From Microbacterium imperiale (GTDB lineage: Bacteria > Actinomycetota > Actinomycetes > Actinomycetales > Microbacteriaceae): a stretch of 64,000 nucleotides of DNA. Position numbers and translations under genes: made by a program. Location: positions 1 through 64,000 of the forward strand of contig NZ_JAGIOK010000001.1 of NCBI RefSeq assembly GCF_017876655.1, given 5' to 3'. The notes beneath the pieces were generated by a model. That model saw only the letters and a program-made list of their open reading frames with translations. It was not told the origin of the DNA and ran no database searches. Positions within the stretch are counted from its first letter, which is position 1; every line of letters starts with the position of its first letter. Below, piece after piece: positions 41,201 through 52,481 of the stretch.

Positions 41201-41233
41201 CACGCGGGGACGCGCGGCGTCGCGACGCGCCAT
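35294..41233 (-). CDS. giant surface protein with cadherin/Ig-like and FN3-like repeats
   Basis: A 1979-residue membrane-anchored surface protein. One N-terminal helix (about 14-36) leaves a short basic cytoplasmic tip. Residues about 45-390 are propeller-like with repeated blade patterns. From about 408 come tandem Ig/cadherin-like domains, each with PPVAVDD-type starts, LLNDHDPNEDV or DNDTAPSG calcium-site-like loops and VTVTV-type ends. From about 1510 there are FN3-like domains and a Pro/Thr-rich end. It has no sortase motif. It lies between an active kinase and MoxR, as FN3 does in bifidobacterial PFNA clusters. It may sense or bind an outside ligand and signal to the kinase. Confidence 0.85.
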   Translation of the reverse strand: MARRDAARPRVRRSTWIGAAAVTAAVAVVTTLAVVWPGYDAQQTPPENPTVWALQNGAGSGYARVNLELGEIDTVKQVDNGSQIAQTDDRLFVFSDGGSQFSDVDMGRPADLTDDVEDAFAPTPPGTSDIATAGDYLAYRTEAGTVFGASLSGGGEAVPIDPYADVEVAEGEERPRFVAAAVAIDPGGTVYAYSADESRIVRADSRTGRILGEDATSDAPAAAQLTVVGGTWVLVDDATGDVWIRGRDEPVAAGIGPGARVQDAAAEGDAVHIADTDGLVRVGLGDGRATRVVDQPGSGTPARPAVLQSTVHAAWLADGEASGSLWTSSDPDTVTTLDYRGADIGDNVDPSFIGNGSRLALNDRRSGWVWSVPSGDLIASSQQWDLDQQTQVQQQEDATSERVVEPKPPVAVDDAFGVRPGSVTLLPVLLNDHDPNEDVLSIDVASLENLDPAFGTATVTGAQQQLTVAVSPEATGSATLRYRVTDGTTADGLLSDYATVTLTVVPDEQNTAPVWCGVEECLATWPSLTVAPGGTVSAELLEGWVDPEGDPVFLAGATNDTGVGTVTTSPQGTLTYQHPDPNATEGLAVSITVTVSDARGATTTQPLSITVTPAPELTAESFAVTGVVGEPLDVSVAPYVTGAAGPVTLTGAVALDEGRSTAAANPAALSMVVTASAPGSYLVQYSVRDALTEVTATVRVTMQAPESAVITTPPLTAFVRPNEDATIDVASAVSNPAGLVLLLSDIRPESDPFASLGVDLVGQSLLRVSGTTDTGAPGRLGVVRYTVSDGTGNAAATAQGELTVVLLPAATAEPPIAVDDAVTVRAGTQIDIPVLDNDTAPSGALIAIDPSSIVNETGGGLAFATSRVLRYLAPEEAGTYALTYTIFRLGFPEVTDTARVTVTVVGNESNQAPLPRTLVGRVLSGQSVSIPLDGYAVDPDGDPVTLDRIVSQPEQGSATISADGSAIVYTSPEGFSGQVRFSYAVRDPSGATGTADVRVGVIDTQADPSPVTYSDYVQVQVGGESTVVVRPTDNDIDPAGSELELVEVRPNAQEGSAEYDTLQALIGSVDEGAVTLRAGEVLGTFSYTYTVRNERGDTAIGLIVVKVVREPVPDYPIVRDTVLTVETRDDFPDGVDVLDGQVSWNTGDVSGLRLSLWGDPDDVSVDGWKISGELPEKSRLIPFEVTGTAFDGTEVTSYGFLRVPGDADVRLALREGFGPVEVREKESVDIDLADAVRIPRGATLVLEGSGVRAGGARGEASCTAVSGTTVRYAAGAGAPWTDSCVVPVRLETQEVATYLTVRVAVEAEIPQPTLRSASLTVGPGATQTYDLAQMVQWAGAADWDAVQYAGSYGGDQFSVEISGSTATVTAADAARPGRQEPVAITLPSHPDAPTANLLLTVGPAPSTLPKGGSAVQTCSQSGGATSCTIEVIGAGGEVNPLPGTPLRVVGASSPGNCTGVSFSRASDTAVRATWQADAPGAGECTGSFTVEDAQGRQSSGERDGQVILDLQGLPANPSRLEWTAYAGDSVTLRVSSDGGSYPAVQGYRITAGGREVATCPASGACGPISAPVGEKITYEARAYSSVGESRSTVRAEAWAYRPPAQPGGSSFEPTPNGRDGGRATITVTGLDATAGSVRLTGGRQGSDTRPVVGGTATFPNYDVGSNTATTLTATPLTTFDLPPIAAGSSEGRSLDVRAHGVGAPGLTLTETNTSNSITVTASIQRNGDGTQTLIGFSDRSADACVPNGTATSQTFEAQSFRKKTIWACAQHTFNGRGDFGTTRAEISARPVGNVTAPDAITFSVDSRPNSDGTTYTYRAQLNRPQNPPFPEAQFRLYNNGNRTDEFTPGFNSPVSGWTGRWCDTFLGFDSDCSDPSPVVPASSSASFPVQVSAASLPSCRSDQTAVPAWSPPGLPSGTYSVTSSAVGPAGAVERNRYTVTWTGALADLQQLTLERICDKVTPPPSPGDETPPPTEPATP

Positions 41234-41235
41234 CG

Positions 41236-42381
41236 TCAGAAGCCCCCGCCGACGATGAGGAGGGTGGTGACCGCACCGGCCGCCGCGAGCAGCACGCCGC
41301 CACCCGCGAAGAGCGCGACGCGTGCGGCTGTGCCGAGGCGGGGCGCCGGTTCGGCACCGGCGAGGACGGTGCCCTCATCGGGACGCCGATCCACCGCGCG
41401 CGGTGTGCGAGCGGGTCGGCGCGACGCGTACTGCACCGACGGCCGGACGGGACCGCGGGCCCGATCATCGGCGAAGTCGACGGCCGCGCCGGCGGCGGCC
41501 CACTCGTCGACGGCCACCTCCATCGGCGTGTGCGGCACGCCCAGCTCGTGCTGCACGAGCTGCAGTTCATGAGCCAGCTCGGCGGCGGAGGCGTGCCGAG
41601 CCGAGGGATCGCGGCTCATGGCGCGCGCGAGCACCTGCTCGAGGCGCGGGGGTACGTCGGCGCGTCCGATGGGGGTGTACGCGGCCTTGCGGATACGCGA
41701 CTTGAGCTGTTCGCGGCTGTTCTGTCCGCTGCCGGGGCGCTCGAACGGACTGCGCCCCGCCAGCAGCGAGTACAGCGTCGCGCCCAGGCCCCAGACCTCG
41801 GCCGGCACCGACCCCGAGACGCGCTCCTCGACGATCTCGGGCGCGCTCCAGGGCACCGACATCGCGAAGACCTCGTCCTCGTCGGCGCGGCCGGTGATGG
41901 CCGCGGCGATGCCGAAGTCCGACAGCACGGGGGAGCCGAAGGTGGTGATCAGGATGTTGGAGGGCTTGATGTCGCGGTGCAGCAGCCCCGAGCGGTGGGC
42001 GGTCTCAAGCGCCGATCCGATCTTCACGCCCAGCTGCAGCACTTCGGTCACGGGGATGACCTCGCGCCGATAGCGGTTCGTCAGCGACGTCGGGCAGTAC
42101 TCCATGACGATGTAGGGCCGGCCGTCCGCCGAGATCGACGCCTCGTAGATCGTCAGGATCGAGGGGTGGGCGCTGAGCCGCGCCATGACGTCGGCCTCGG
42201 CGTTGAACATGCGCAGCAGGTTCTCGTCGACGATGTCCTCGAGCAGCACCTTCACGGCCACCGGGCGGCGGGGCAGGTTCTGCTCGAACAGGAAAACGTC
42301 GGCGAAGCCGCCGGTCCCGAGCGGTCGGACGTAGGTGAAGCCGGCGAGGCCGGGAGGCGCTGAGGGCAGTCTCGACGCCAC
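41236..42381 (-). CDS. active Ser/Thr protein kinase with C-terminal membrane anchor
   Basis: A 381-residue Hanks-type kinase with all catalytic residues: glycine loop GTGGFADV (22-29), K44 in VAVK, HRDIKPSN with D137, K139 and N142, and DFG 155-157. A 60-residue juxtamembrane stretch contains PDEGTVLAG with T338. One membrane helix (about 353-377) ends the protein; there is no PASTA or other sensor outside. It is the only intact kinase of the cluster and so the likely writer for the TVL threonines of its neighbours. The start is a GTG at 42379-42381. Two bases separate it from the giant surface protein gene, its possible external sensor. Confidence 0.93.
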   Translation of the reverse strand: MASRLPSAPPGLAGFTYVRPLGTGGFADVFLFEQNLPRRPVAVKVLLEDIVDENLLRMFNAEADVMARLSAHPSILTIYEASISADGRPYIVMEYCPTSLTNRYRREVIPVTEVLQLGVKIGSALETAHRSGLLHRDIKPSNILITTFGSPVLSDFGIAAAITGRADEDEVFAMSVPWSAPEIVEERVSGSVPAEVWGLGATLYSLLAGRSPFERPGSGQNSREQLKSRIRKAAYTPIGRADVPPRLEQVLARAMSRDPSARHASAAELAHELQLVQHELGVPHTPMEVAVDEWAAAGAAVDFADDRARGPVRPSVQYASRRPARTPRAVDRRPDEGTVLAGAEPAPRLGTAARVALFAGGGVLLAAAGAVTTLLIVGGGF

Positions 42382-42491
42382 CTGTCATGCACCCCCTGTC
42401 GACGGGGTGCGGTCAACGTCGCCCCCGGAACCCGAATCCCGTGAAAGTTTTCTAACACAGCCTGCCCGCGGCGAGAAATCGCTCGCCGATG

Positions 42492-43565
42492 TCAGGGCGC
42501 AGCGACGATCTCAGCGGTCACTCCGTCGCCGAGATCCAGCCGGGTGCCGGGCTCGACGCGGGCCGACGCCCCGCCCCGCAGAAGCGATGCGACACCGGCC
42601 GGGTCGCGGACGACTGTGCCGTTCGTCGACCCGAGATCCTGCACGAGCAGCTGGCCGCCCTCGACCCGGACCTCGATGTGGGTACCCGATACTTCCTTGC
42701 GCGGCGACGCCACCGCGACGATCCGAGCGCCCGGGTGCTGACCCGCGCGGGGAGAGCGTCCGAGCACGAGCGGCTGGTCGACCGGATGCTCGTCTCCGCC
42801 GACGCGAAGCACGTACCGCGTCGCACGCGGTGCCTCCGGCACCGTTCCGACGGGCCCCGCCGGTCGCCGACCGCCCAGGACGGTGCTGTCGTCGACCTCC
42901 GGCATCGCGGGCTGCGCCGCGGCGGCGTCGGTCGCTGCCCCTGGGGATGCCGCGACGCCGGCCGCCGGCGGTGCGCCGCCGTTGCCGCGGCGTCGCGGTC
43001 CGATCGCGTCGGCGAGCGACCCGCGATCGATGGTCACCGTCTCGAGGGGGTCGATGTCGGCGGTGGTGGCCGCGGCGCGCGGCGCGGGCTCGAGCGCGGC
43101 ATCGGGCGTCGTCCGGGTCTCTCCCCACTGCAGCGCGTTCGCCCGGGCGACACCGCGGCCCAGAGGCAGGATGCCGCCGGTCGCGGCGGCGGGAGCGAGC
43201 CCCAGCGAGATGCCGCCCACGCGCTGGGCAGAACCCTCGACCCAAGTGCCCACGCCGCTGCCGGTGTAGCTGCTGCGCTGCGGCCCGTGCAGGTCGATCG
43301 TCGCGCCGCCGCGGACGGCCACGGCGACCGAGCTCGAGGCGACGTCGACGAGCTCGACGAGGGCGAAGTCGGGCAGATGGCCGATGCCGACGGCGGCGAT
43401 GATCGAGAGCAGGTCTTCGAAGACCGCGTCGCTCGCCGTCATCGCGCCCCACAGCGCCGACGCGAGATCATCGCCGGCCTCGGGGCCGAGGAGAAGGGCG
43501 AACCGGTCCGCGACCATCGCGAAGCCGGCGCCGGGCGCGTCGTCGGGCGTGGGATAGCGGAACAC
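42492..43565 (-). CDS. cytoplasmic FHA domain protein
   Basis: A 357-residue soluble protein. The first 200 residues are unassigned, beta-rich and alanine-rich. Then comes VDDSTVLGGRRP with T228, followed by a canonical FHA domain (about 255-355: VLGRSP, VSGTHIEV and LGSTNGTVV). The intact Arg, Ser, His and Asn predict phosphothreonine binding. T228 sits about 30 residues before the FHA, like T324 of the membrane FHA protein. It is the first gene of the cluster, with 110 bases to the kinase downstream, where a second promoter could lie. Confidence 0.83.
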   Translation of the reverse strand: MFRYPTPDDAPGAGFAMVADRFALLLGPEAGDDLASALWGAMTASDAVFEDLLSIIAAVGIGHLPDFALVELVDVASSSVAVAVRGGATIDLHGPQRSSYTGSGVGTWVEGSAQRVGGISLGLAPAAATGGILPLGRGVARANALQWGETRTTPDAALEPAPRAAATTADIDPLETVTIDRGSLADAIGPRRRGNGGAPPAAGVAASPGAATDAAAAQPAMPEVDDSTVLGGRRPAGPVGTVPEAPRATRYVLRVGGDEHPVDQPLVLGRSPRAGQHPGARIVAVASPRKEVSGTHIEVRVEGGQLLVQDLGSTNGTVVRDPAGVASLLRGGASARVEPGTRLDLGDGVTAEIVAAP

Positions 43566-43599
43566 GGGCCTAGCCTACGGCCGCGGCCCGGGCGGTGCG

Positions 43600-45189
43600 T
43601 CAGACCCAGCCGGGCAGCCAGTTGTGCAGGCGGTAGAACTCGTAGGGCACGCGCATCGCGGACCAGAGGGGGAACCAGAAGGCGGCGATGACCACCACGA
43701 GCACGAGGAAGCCCAGCACGATGCGCTCCGTGGTGCGCGCACGCGGGTGCGCGCGGGAATCCCGCACGACCTCCCGAATGACGAATGCGAGTGCGAGCAG
43801 CAGGAAGGGCTGGATGAGCACCGTATAGAACTGGAAGATCGTGCGATCCGGGTACAGCAGCCACGGGACGTAGGTCGCGGCGACGCCGGTCAGGACGAGC
43901 GCGTATCGGCCGTCCTGCGTGCGGATGAAACGGTAGACCAGGTACAGGGTCGCCGCGACGGCCGCCCACCACACGATGGGGTTGGGCATGCTGTACAGGA
44001 TCTCCCAGCAGCCGTTGGCGTCGCTGCATCCGTCGGTCCCCGTCGGCGTGCTGTTGGCGTACATCGACGTCGGACGCAGCAGCAGGGGCCACTGCACGGC
44101 GGGGCTCGCGTACGCGTGCGGGGTCGACATGGCGGCGGTCGAGGCGTAGATGGCCTCGTGGTAGCGCCAGAGGCTCTGCAGGGGAAGCGGCACCCACGAC
44201 CACAGCCCGGTGGCGGGTGAGGCGTCGGCGCTGTGCCGGTCGTACCCGCCGTCGGTGACGAACCACCCCGTCCAGGAGGCGAGGTACACCACCAGTGCCA
44301 CGGGGACGAGGAGGAGGAACGACGCGACGCCCTGACGCACGGTGGCATCCATGGGCCAGAAGAGCACGCCCGCCCGCCGACGCGCCAGCGCGTCGCTGAC
44401 GACGAGGTAGATGCCGATGGCCGCCAGCACGAACGCACCCGACCACTTCACCGCTGAGGCGGCACCGGCAGCCGCCCCCGCGGCGATGACCCAGGGACGG
44501 TTCCACAGCACGGGACCCCAGGCCGGACCGCCCGCATCGTCCCAGCGCGCCGCGATCCGCGCGGCGAGTTCGGCGCGATGCGATCGACGGTCGAGGACGA
44601 CGAACCAGAAGGCCAACAGGGTGAACAGCGTCAGGAAGATGTCGAGGAGAGCGACGCGGCTCATCACGATGCCGAGCCCGTCGATGGCGAGCAGGCCCGA
44701 CGCGAGCGAGGCGAAGACGACGGAGCCCGAGAGACTGCGCGCGAGCAGATAGAGCACGAGCACGCACGCCGTGCCGGCCAGGGCGGTGCCCAGACGCCAC
44801 GCGAACGTCGAGTCCGCTCCGAACAGGGCCATCGGAAGTCCGATGAGATACTTGCCCAGCGGCGGGTGCACGACGAAGCTGCCGGTGGTCGTGAAGATGT
44901 CGGTCTCGCCCGCGAGGAACCGCTCGTCCGCTCCCTCCGGCCAGGTCGCGGCGTAGCCCAGGATCCACTGGCTCCAGGCGTCCTTGACGTAGTAGGTCTC
45001 GTCGAACACCACGGCGTGCGGATGTGCGAGATTGCCCAGGCGCAGCACGGCGGCGAGCACGGTGATCAGCAGGGGCGCGAGCCACCCGATGCGACGCGCC
45101 AGCGCCGGGTCGCCGGCGACGCGTCGATGCCACCGATCGAGCAGCGTCGGCCGCTCCTCGGGCGGCAGCGGCTCAGCGGTCGTCGTCAC
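43600..45189 (-). CDS. pmt: protein O-mannosyltransferase (GT39, PMT family)
   Basis: A 529-residue membrane enzyme with about eleven helices. It transfers mannose from polyprenyl-phosphate mannose to Ser/Thr of proteins crossing the membrane, as Rv1002c does in Mycobacterium. The catalytic acidic motif is in the first outside loop (VFDETYYVKDAWS, about residue 62), followed by HPPLGKYLIG. Conserved HAYASPAVQWPL and TIFQFYTVLIQPF also appear. It is divergent from rsmI with 22 bases between starts, a common actinobacterial arrangement. Neighbouring secreted proteins rich in Thr, such as the giant surface protein, are possible substrates. Confidence 0.9.
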   Translation of the reverse strand: MTTTAEPLPPEERPTLLDRWHRRVAGDPALARRIGWLAPLLITVLAAVLRLGNLAHPHAVVFDETYYVKDAWSQWILGYAATWPEGADERFLAGETDIFTTTGSFVVHPPLGKYLIGLPMALFGADSTFAWRLGTALAGTACVLVLYLLARSLSGSVVFASLASGLLAIDGLGIVMSRVALLDIFLTLFTLLAFWFVVLDRRSHRAELAARIAARWDDAGGPAWGPVLWNRPWVIAAGAAAGAASAVKWSGAFVLAAIGIYLVVSDALARRRAGVLFWPMDATVRQGVASFLLLVPVALVVYLASWTGWFVTDGGYDRHSADASPATGLWSWVPLPLQSLWRYHEAIYASTAAMSTPHAYASPAVQWPLLLRPTSMYANSTPTGTDGCSDANGCWEILYSMPNPIVWWAAVAATLYLVYRFIRTQDGRYALVLTGVAATYVPWLLYPDRTIFQFYTVLIQPFLLLALAFVIREVVRDSRAHPRARTTERIVLGFLVLVVVIAAFWFPLWSAMRVPYEFYRLHNWLPGWV

Positions 45190-45211
45190 CCGGCCAGCCT
45201 ATGCTGGGGCG

Positions 45212-46033
45212 GTGATCATCCTCGCCGCGACGCCCATCGGGAACCTCGGCGACGCGTCCGCCCGACTCGTGTCGGCGCTCGAGAGCGCCACGACGATCGC
45301 CGCGGAAGACACGCGCACGACCCAGCGGCTGCTGCAGGCGCTGGGCATCGCGAACCGGCCTCGTCTGATCGCTCTGCACGATCACAACGAGAGGCAGCGC
45401 GCCGACGATCTGGTCGAGCGCGCACGCGCCGAGGACATCCTCGTGCTCAGTGATGCGGGGATGCCCACCGTCAGCGATCCCGGCTACGGCCTGGTGGCGG
45501 CGGCTGCGTCCGCCGGTGTCGACGTCACGGTCCTGCCCGGGCCGAGCGCGGTGCTCGCGGCGCTCGCCGTCTCGGGCCTCCCGACCGACCGATTCGCTTT
45601 CGAGGGGTTCCCGCCGCGCAAGCCCGGCGACCGGCGTCGCCTGTTCGAGCAACTCGCCGGCGAGACGCGCACCCTGGTGTTCTTCGAGGCGCCCTCCCGC
45701 ATCGCCGACGTGTTGTCGGCCATGGCCGACGTGTTCGGCTCGGACCGACGAGCGGCCGTCTGCCGCGAACTGACGAAGCTGCACGAGCAGATCGTGCGGG
45801 GACCCCTGGGCGAGCTCGCGACCTGGGCGGCGGCGGGAGTCCGCGGCGAGATCGTCGTCGTTGTCGAGGGGGCGAGCCCCCGCGCGAGCGACCCCGCGAC
45901 GGCGCTCCTCCAGGTGCAGGCGCTCGTGGCCGACGGCATGCGGTTGAAGGATGCCGCCGCCGAGGTCTCGGCCGCGACCGGCCTGTCTTCGCGCGAGCTG
46001 TACCAGGCGGCGCTCGCCGCCCGCCAGGGCTGA
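45212..46033 (+). CDS. rsmI: 16S rRNA (cytidine(1402)-2'-O)-methyltransferase RsmI
   Basis: A 273-residue SAM-dependent methyltransferase of the tetrapyrrole-methylase fold, which 2'-O-methylates C1402 in the 16S decoding centre. It shows the family pattern ILAATPIGNLGDAS at the start, EDTRTTQRLL, VSDAGMPTVSDPGYGLV, LPGPSAVLAALAVSGLP and ELTKLHEQIVRG. The GTG at 45212 was chosen because the conserved N-terminus begins there. In related genomes metG normally follows; here a galactan cassette lies between. Confidence 0.93.
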   Translation: MIILAATPIGNLGDASARLVSALESATTIAAEDTRTTQRLLQALGIANRPRLIALHDHNERQRADDLVERARAEDILVLSDAGMPTVSDPGYGLVAAAASAGVDVTVLPGPSAVLAALAVSGLPTDRFAFEGFPPRKPGDRRRLFEQLAGETRTLVFFEAPSRIADVLSAMADVFGSDRRAAVCRELTKLHEQIVRGPLGELATWAAAGVRGEIVVVVEGASPRASDPATALLQVQALVADGMRLKDAAAEVSAATGLSSRELYQAALAARQG

Positions 46034-46045
46034 CGCTTCCGCGCC

Positions 46046-46105
46046 GAGCCCGCACCGGTCCGCGGCTGCGACGCGCGTGGGTCACAGCCGCGGACCGGGG
46101 GCTCG
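46046..46105. terminator. bidirectional terminator between rsmI and ganB
   Basis: CCGGTCCGCGGCTG at 46055-46068 is the exact reverse complement of 46085-46098, with a further GAGCC/GGCTC pair outside. The two genes converge here, so the hairpin can end both transcripts. Confidence 0.65.
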
Positions 46106-46106
46106 G

Positions 46107-51039
<4,933 letters not shown>

Positions 51040-51106
51040 GTGCATCTCCTTCGACTTTCCTGCGACGAGAGTCCGGGGGCGGAGTCTCCTCCGCCCCCGG
51101 AGGGGA

Positions 51107-52336
51107 TCAGCCGATGGCGGCTTCGACGTCGGCCACCATGGTGTTCCAGGTGCTGACGGGGTCGCCGCCCTTGATGATCTGAGCCTGCGCCGCGCCCCAC
51201 AGCTCCCAGACGGAGCCCATCTCGGGAAGCGAGGGCTGGGGAACGCCGTTCGCGGCCGAGGCCAGGAAGCCGGCGACGACCGGGTCGGACGAGACCTCCG
51301 CCGCGACGGTCTTCCAGGCGGGCAGACGCGGGTCGGCCTCGTAGAGGGCGCGCTGCGCGTCGTCGGTCGCGAGGTAGGTGGTCAGGAACTCCTGGGCGAG
51401 CAGCTTGTTCGAGCTCTCGGAGCTGATGTAGAAGCCCTGCACGCCGACGAAGGGAGCGGCGGTCTGGCCGCCGGCCGACGGGATGGGGTTCACCTTGACG
51501 TTGACGCCCTCGGCCGTGAGCGCCTCGATCGCCCAGGGGCCCTGCACCGTGTAGGCGGCCGTGCCGGAGGCGAACAGCTCGTTGTTGGTGTCGTAGTCGA
51601 TGGTGGTCGAGATCTCGCCGGAGCCCGCCTCACCGTGCGCACCGAGCCAGGCGGCGAACGACTCACCGGCGGGCCCGCCCAGGCCGACCTCCGTGGTGTA
51701 CGAGCCCGAAGCGTCCTGCACGAAGACCGGGGCGCCGAACGAGGTCTGGAACCCGTACATGGTGTACGCGTCGCCCTTCTGGCCGGCCGTGTTGATCACG
51801 AACGGACGCTCGGCACCGGCTGCCTGCGCGCGGGCGATCATGTCGTCCCACGACGTCGGCGCGTCCTCGCCCACGAGGTCGGTGTTCTGGATCAGCGCCA
51901 TCGTCTCGAGCGCGTACGGGAAGCCGTAGACCTGCCCGTCGTAGGTGAACGCGTCCACCGCGACCTGTTCGATCTGCTCGGCCTTGTCGCCGAGGTCGAT
52001 CGTGTCCACGACGCCCGCCGAGACGAACGACCCGAGGAAGTCGTGGGCGCCGACGGTGATGTCGGGGCCTTCACCGGTGGGGACCTGGTTGATGAAGTCG
52101 TTGCGGATGTCCTCGAAGTTCTTCTGCACCAGCTCGACCTTGGTGCCGGTCTCCTCCTCGAACGCCTCGGCGGCGGCCTCGATGGCCGGTGCGCGGTTCG
52201 CGTCGGTCCAGACCACGAGCGAAGCGCCCGAGCCGCCCGCGTCGCTGTCGTCGGTGGGAGTGCTGCCGCCGGAGCAACCGGCGAGCAGGACGGTGGTCGC
52301 CGCCACAGCGACGATTCCGGTCCCGATCTTGCGCAT
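51107..52336 (-). CDS. ganS: galactooligosaccharide-binding lipoprotein
   Basis: A 409-residue extracellular binding protein of the MalE class. The lipoprotein signal ends in LLAGC (C21), followed by a Ser/Thr/Asp/Gly linker and a type II binding fold starting SLVVWTDANRAPAI. GEGPDITVGAHDFLG and ALETMALIQNTDLV are typical of maltodextrin/galactan-binding relatives. The ATG at 52334-52336 follows GGAAGGA. It feeds the MalF/MalG-type permeases downstream. Annotation as a maltose-binding protein is possible by similarity alone; the GH42/GH53 context argues for beta-galactooligosaccharides. Confidence 0.87.
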   Translation of the reverse strand: MRKIGTGIVAVAATTVLLAGCSGGSTPTDDSDAGGSGASLVVWTDANRAPAIEAAAEAFEEETGTKVELVQKNFEDIRNDFINQVPTGEGPDITVGAHDFLGSFVSAGVVDTIDLGDKAEQIEQVAVDAFTYDGQVYGFPYALETMALIQNTDLVGEDAPTSWDDMIARAQAAGAERPFVINTAGQKGDAYTMYGFQTSFGAPVFVQDASGSYTTEVGLGGPAGESFAAWLGAHGEAGSGEISTTIDYDTNNELFASGTAAYTVQGPWAIEALTAEGVNVKVNPIPSAGGQTAAPFVGVQGFYISSESSNKLLAQEFLTTYLATDDAQRALYEADPRLPAWKTVAAEVSSDPVVAGFLASAANGVPQPSLPEMGSVWELWGAAQAQIIKGGDPVSTWNTMVADVEAAIG

Positions 52337-52443
52337 GGATCTTCCTTCCGAAGTGGTCGATCGGGGCGCCTCGCGAGAGGTCGCGCCGTCACGACCGGTG
52401 TGGATGCCGCGGCCGGGTGGCCTCGGCGGTTTTCTCAGTGCGT

Positions 52444-52470
52444 GCCGGTCGACGTCGACTGTCGACCGGC
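52444..52470. other. hairpin between ganA and ganS
   Basis: GCCGGTCGAC and GTCGACCGGC form a perfect 10-bp stem with a 7-base loop in the 145-base gap. No T-run follows on the minus strand, so mRNA processing or stabilisation is more likely than termination. The gap holds no gene. Confidence 0.5.
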
Positions 52471-52481
52471 GGTGGGGTCGG

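Noticed and set aside
37067..41572. A 1501-codon open frame on the plus strand opposite the giant surface protein gene.
   Set aside because: It is a GC-rich codon shadow: low-complexity Arg/Gly/Ala protein without domains, while the minus-strand frame has clear repeated domains and a membrane anchor.
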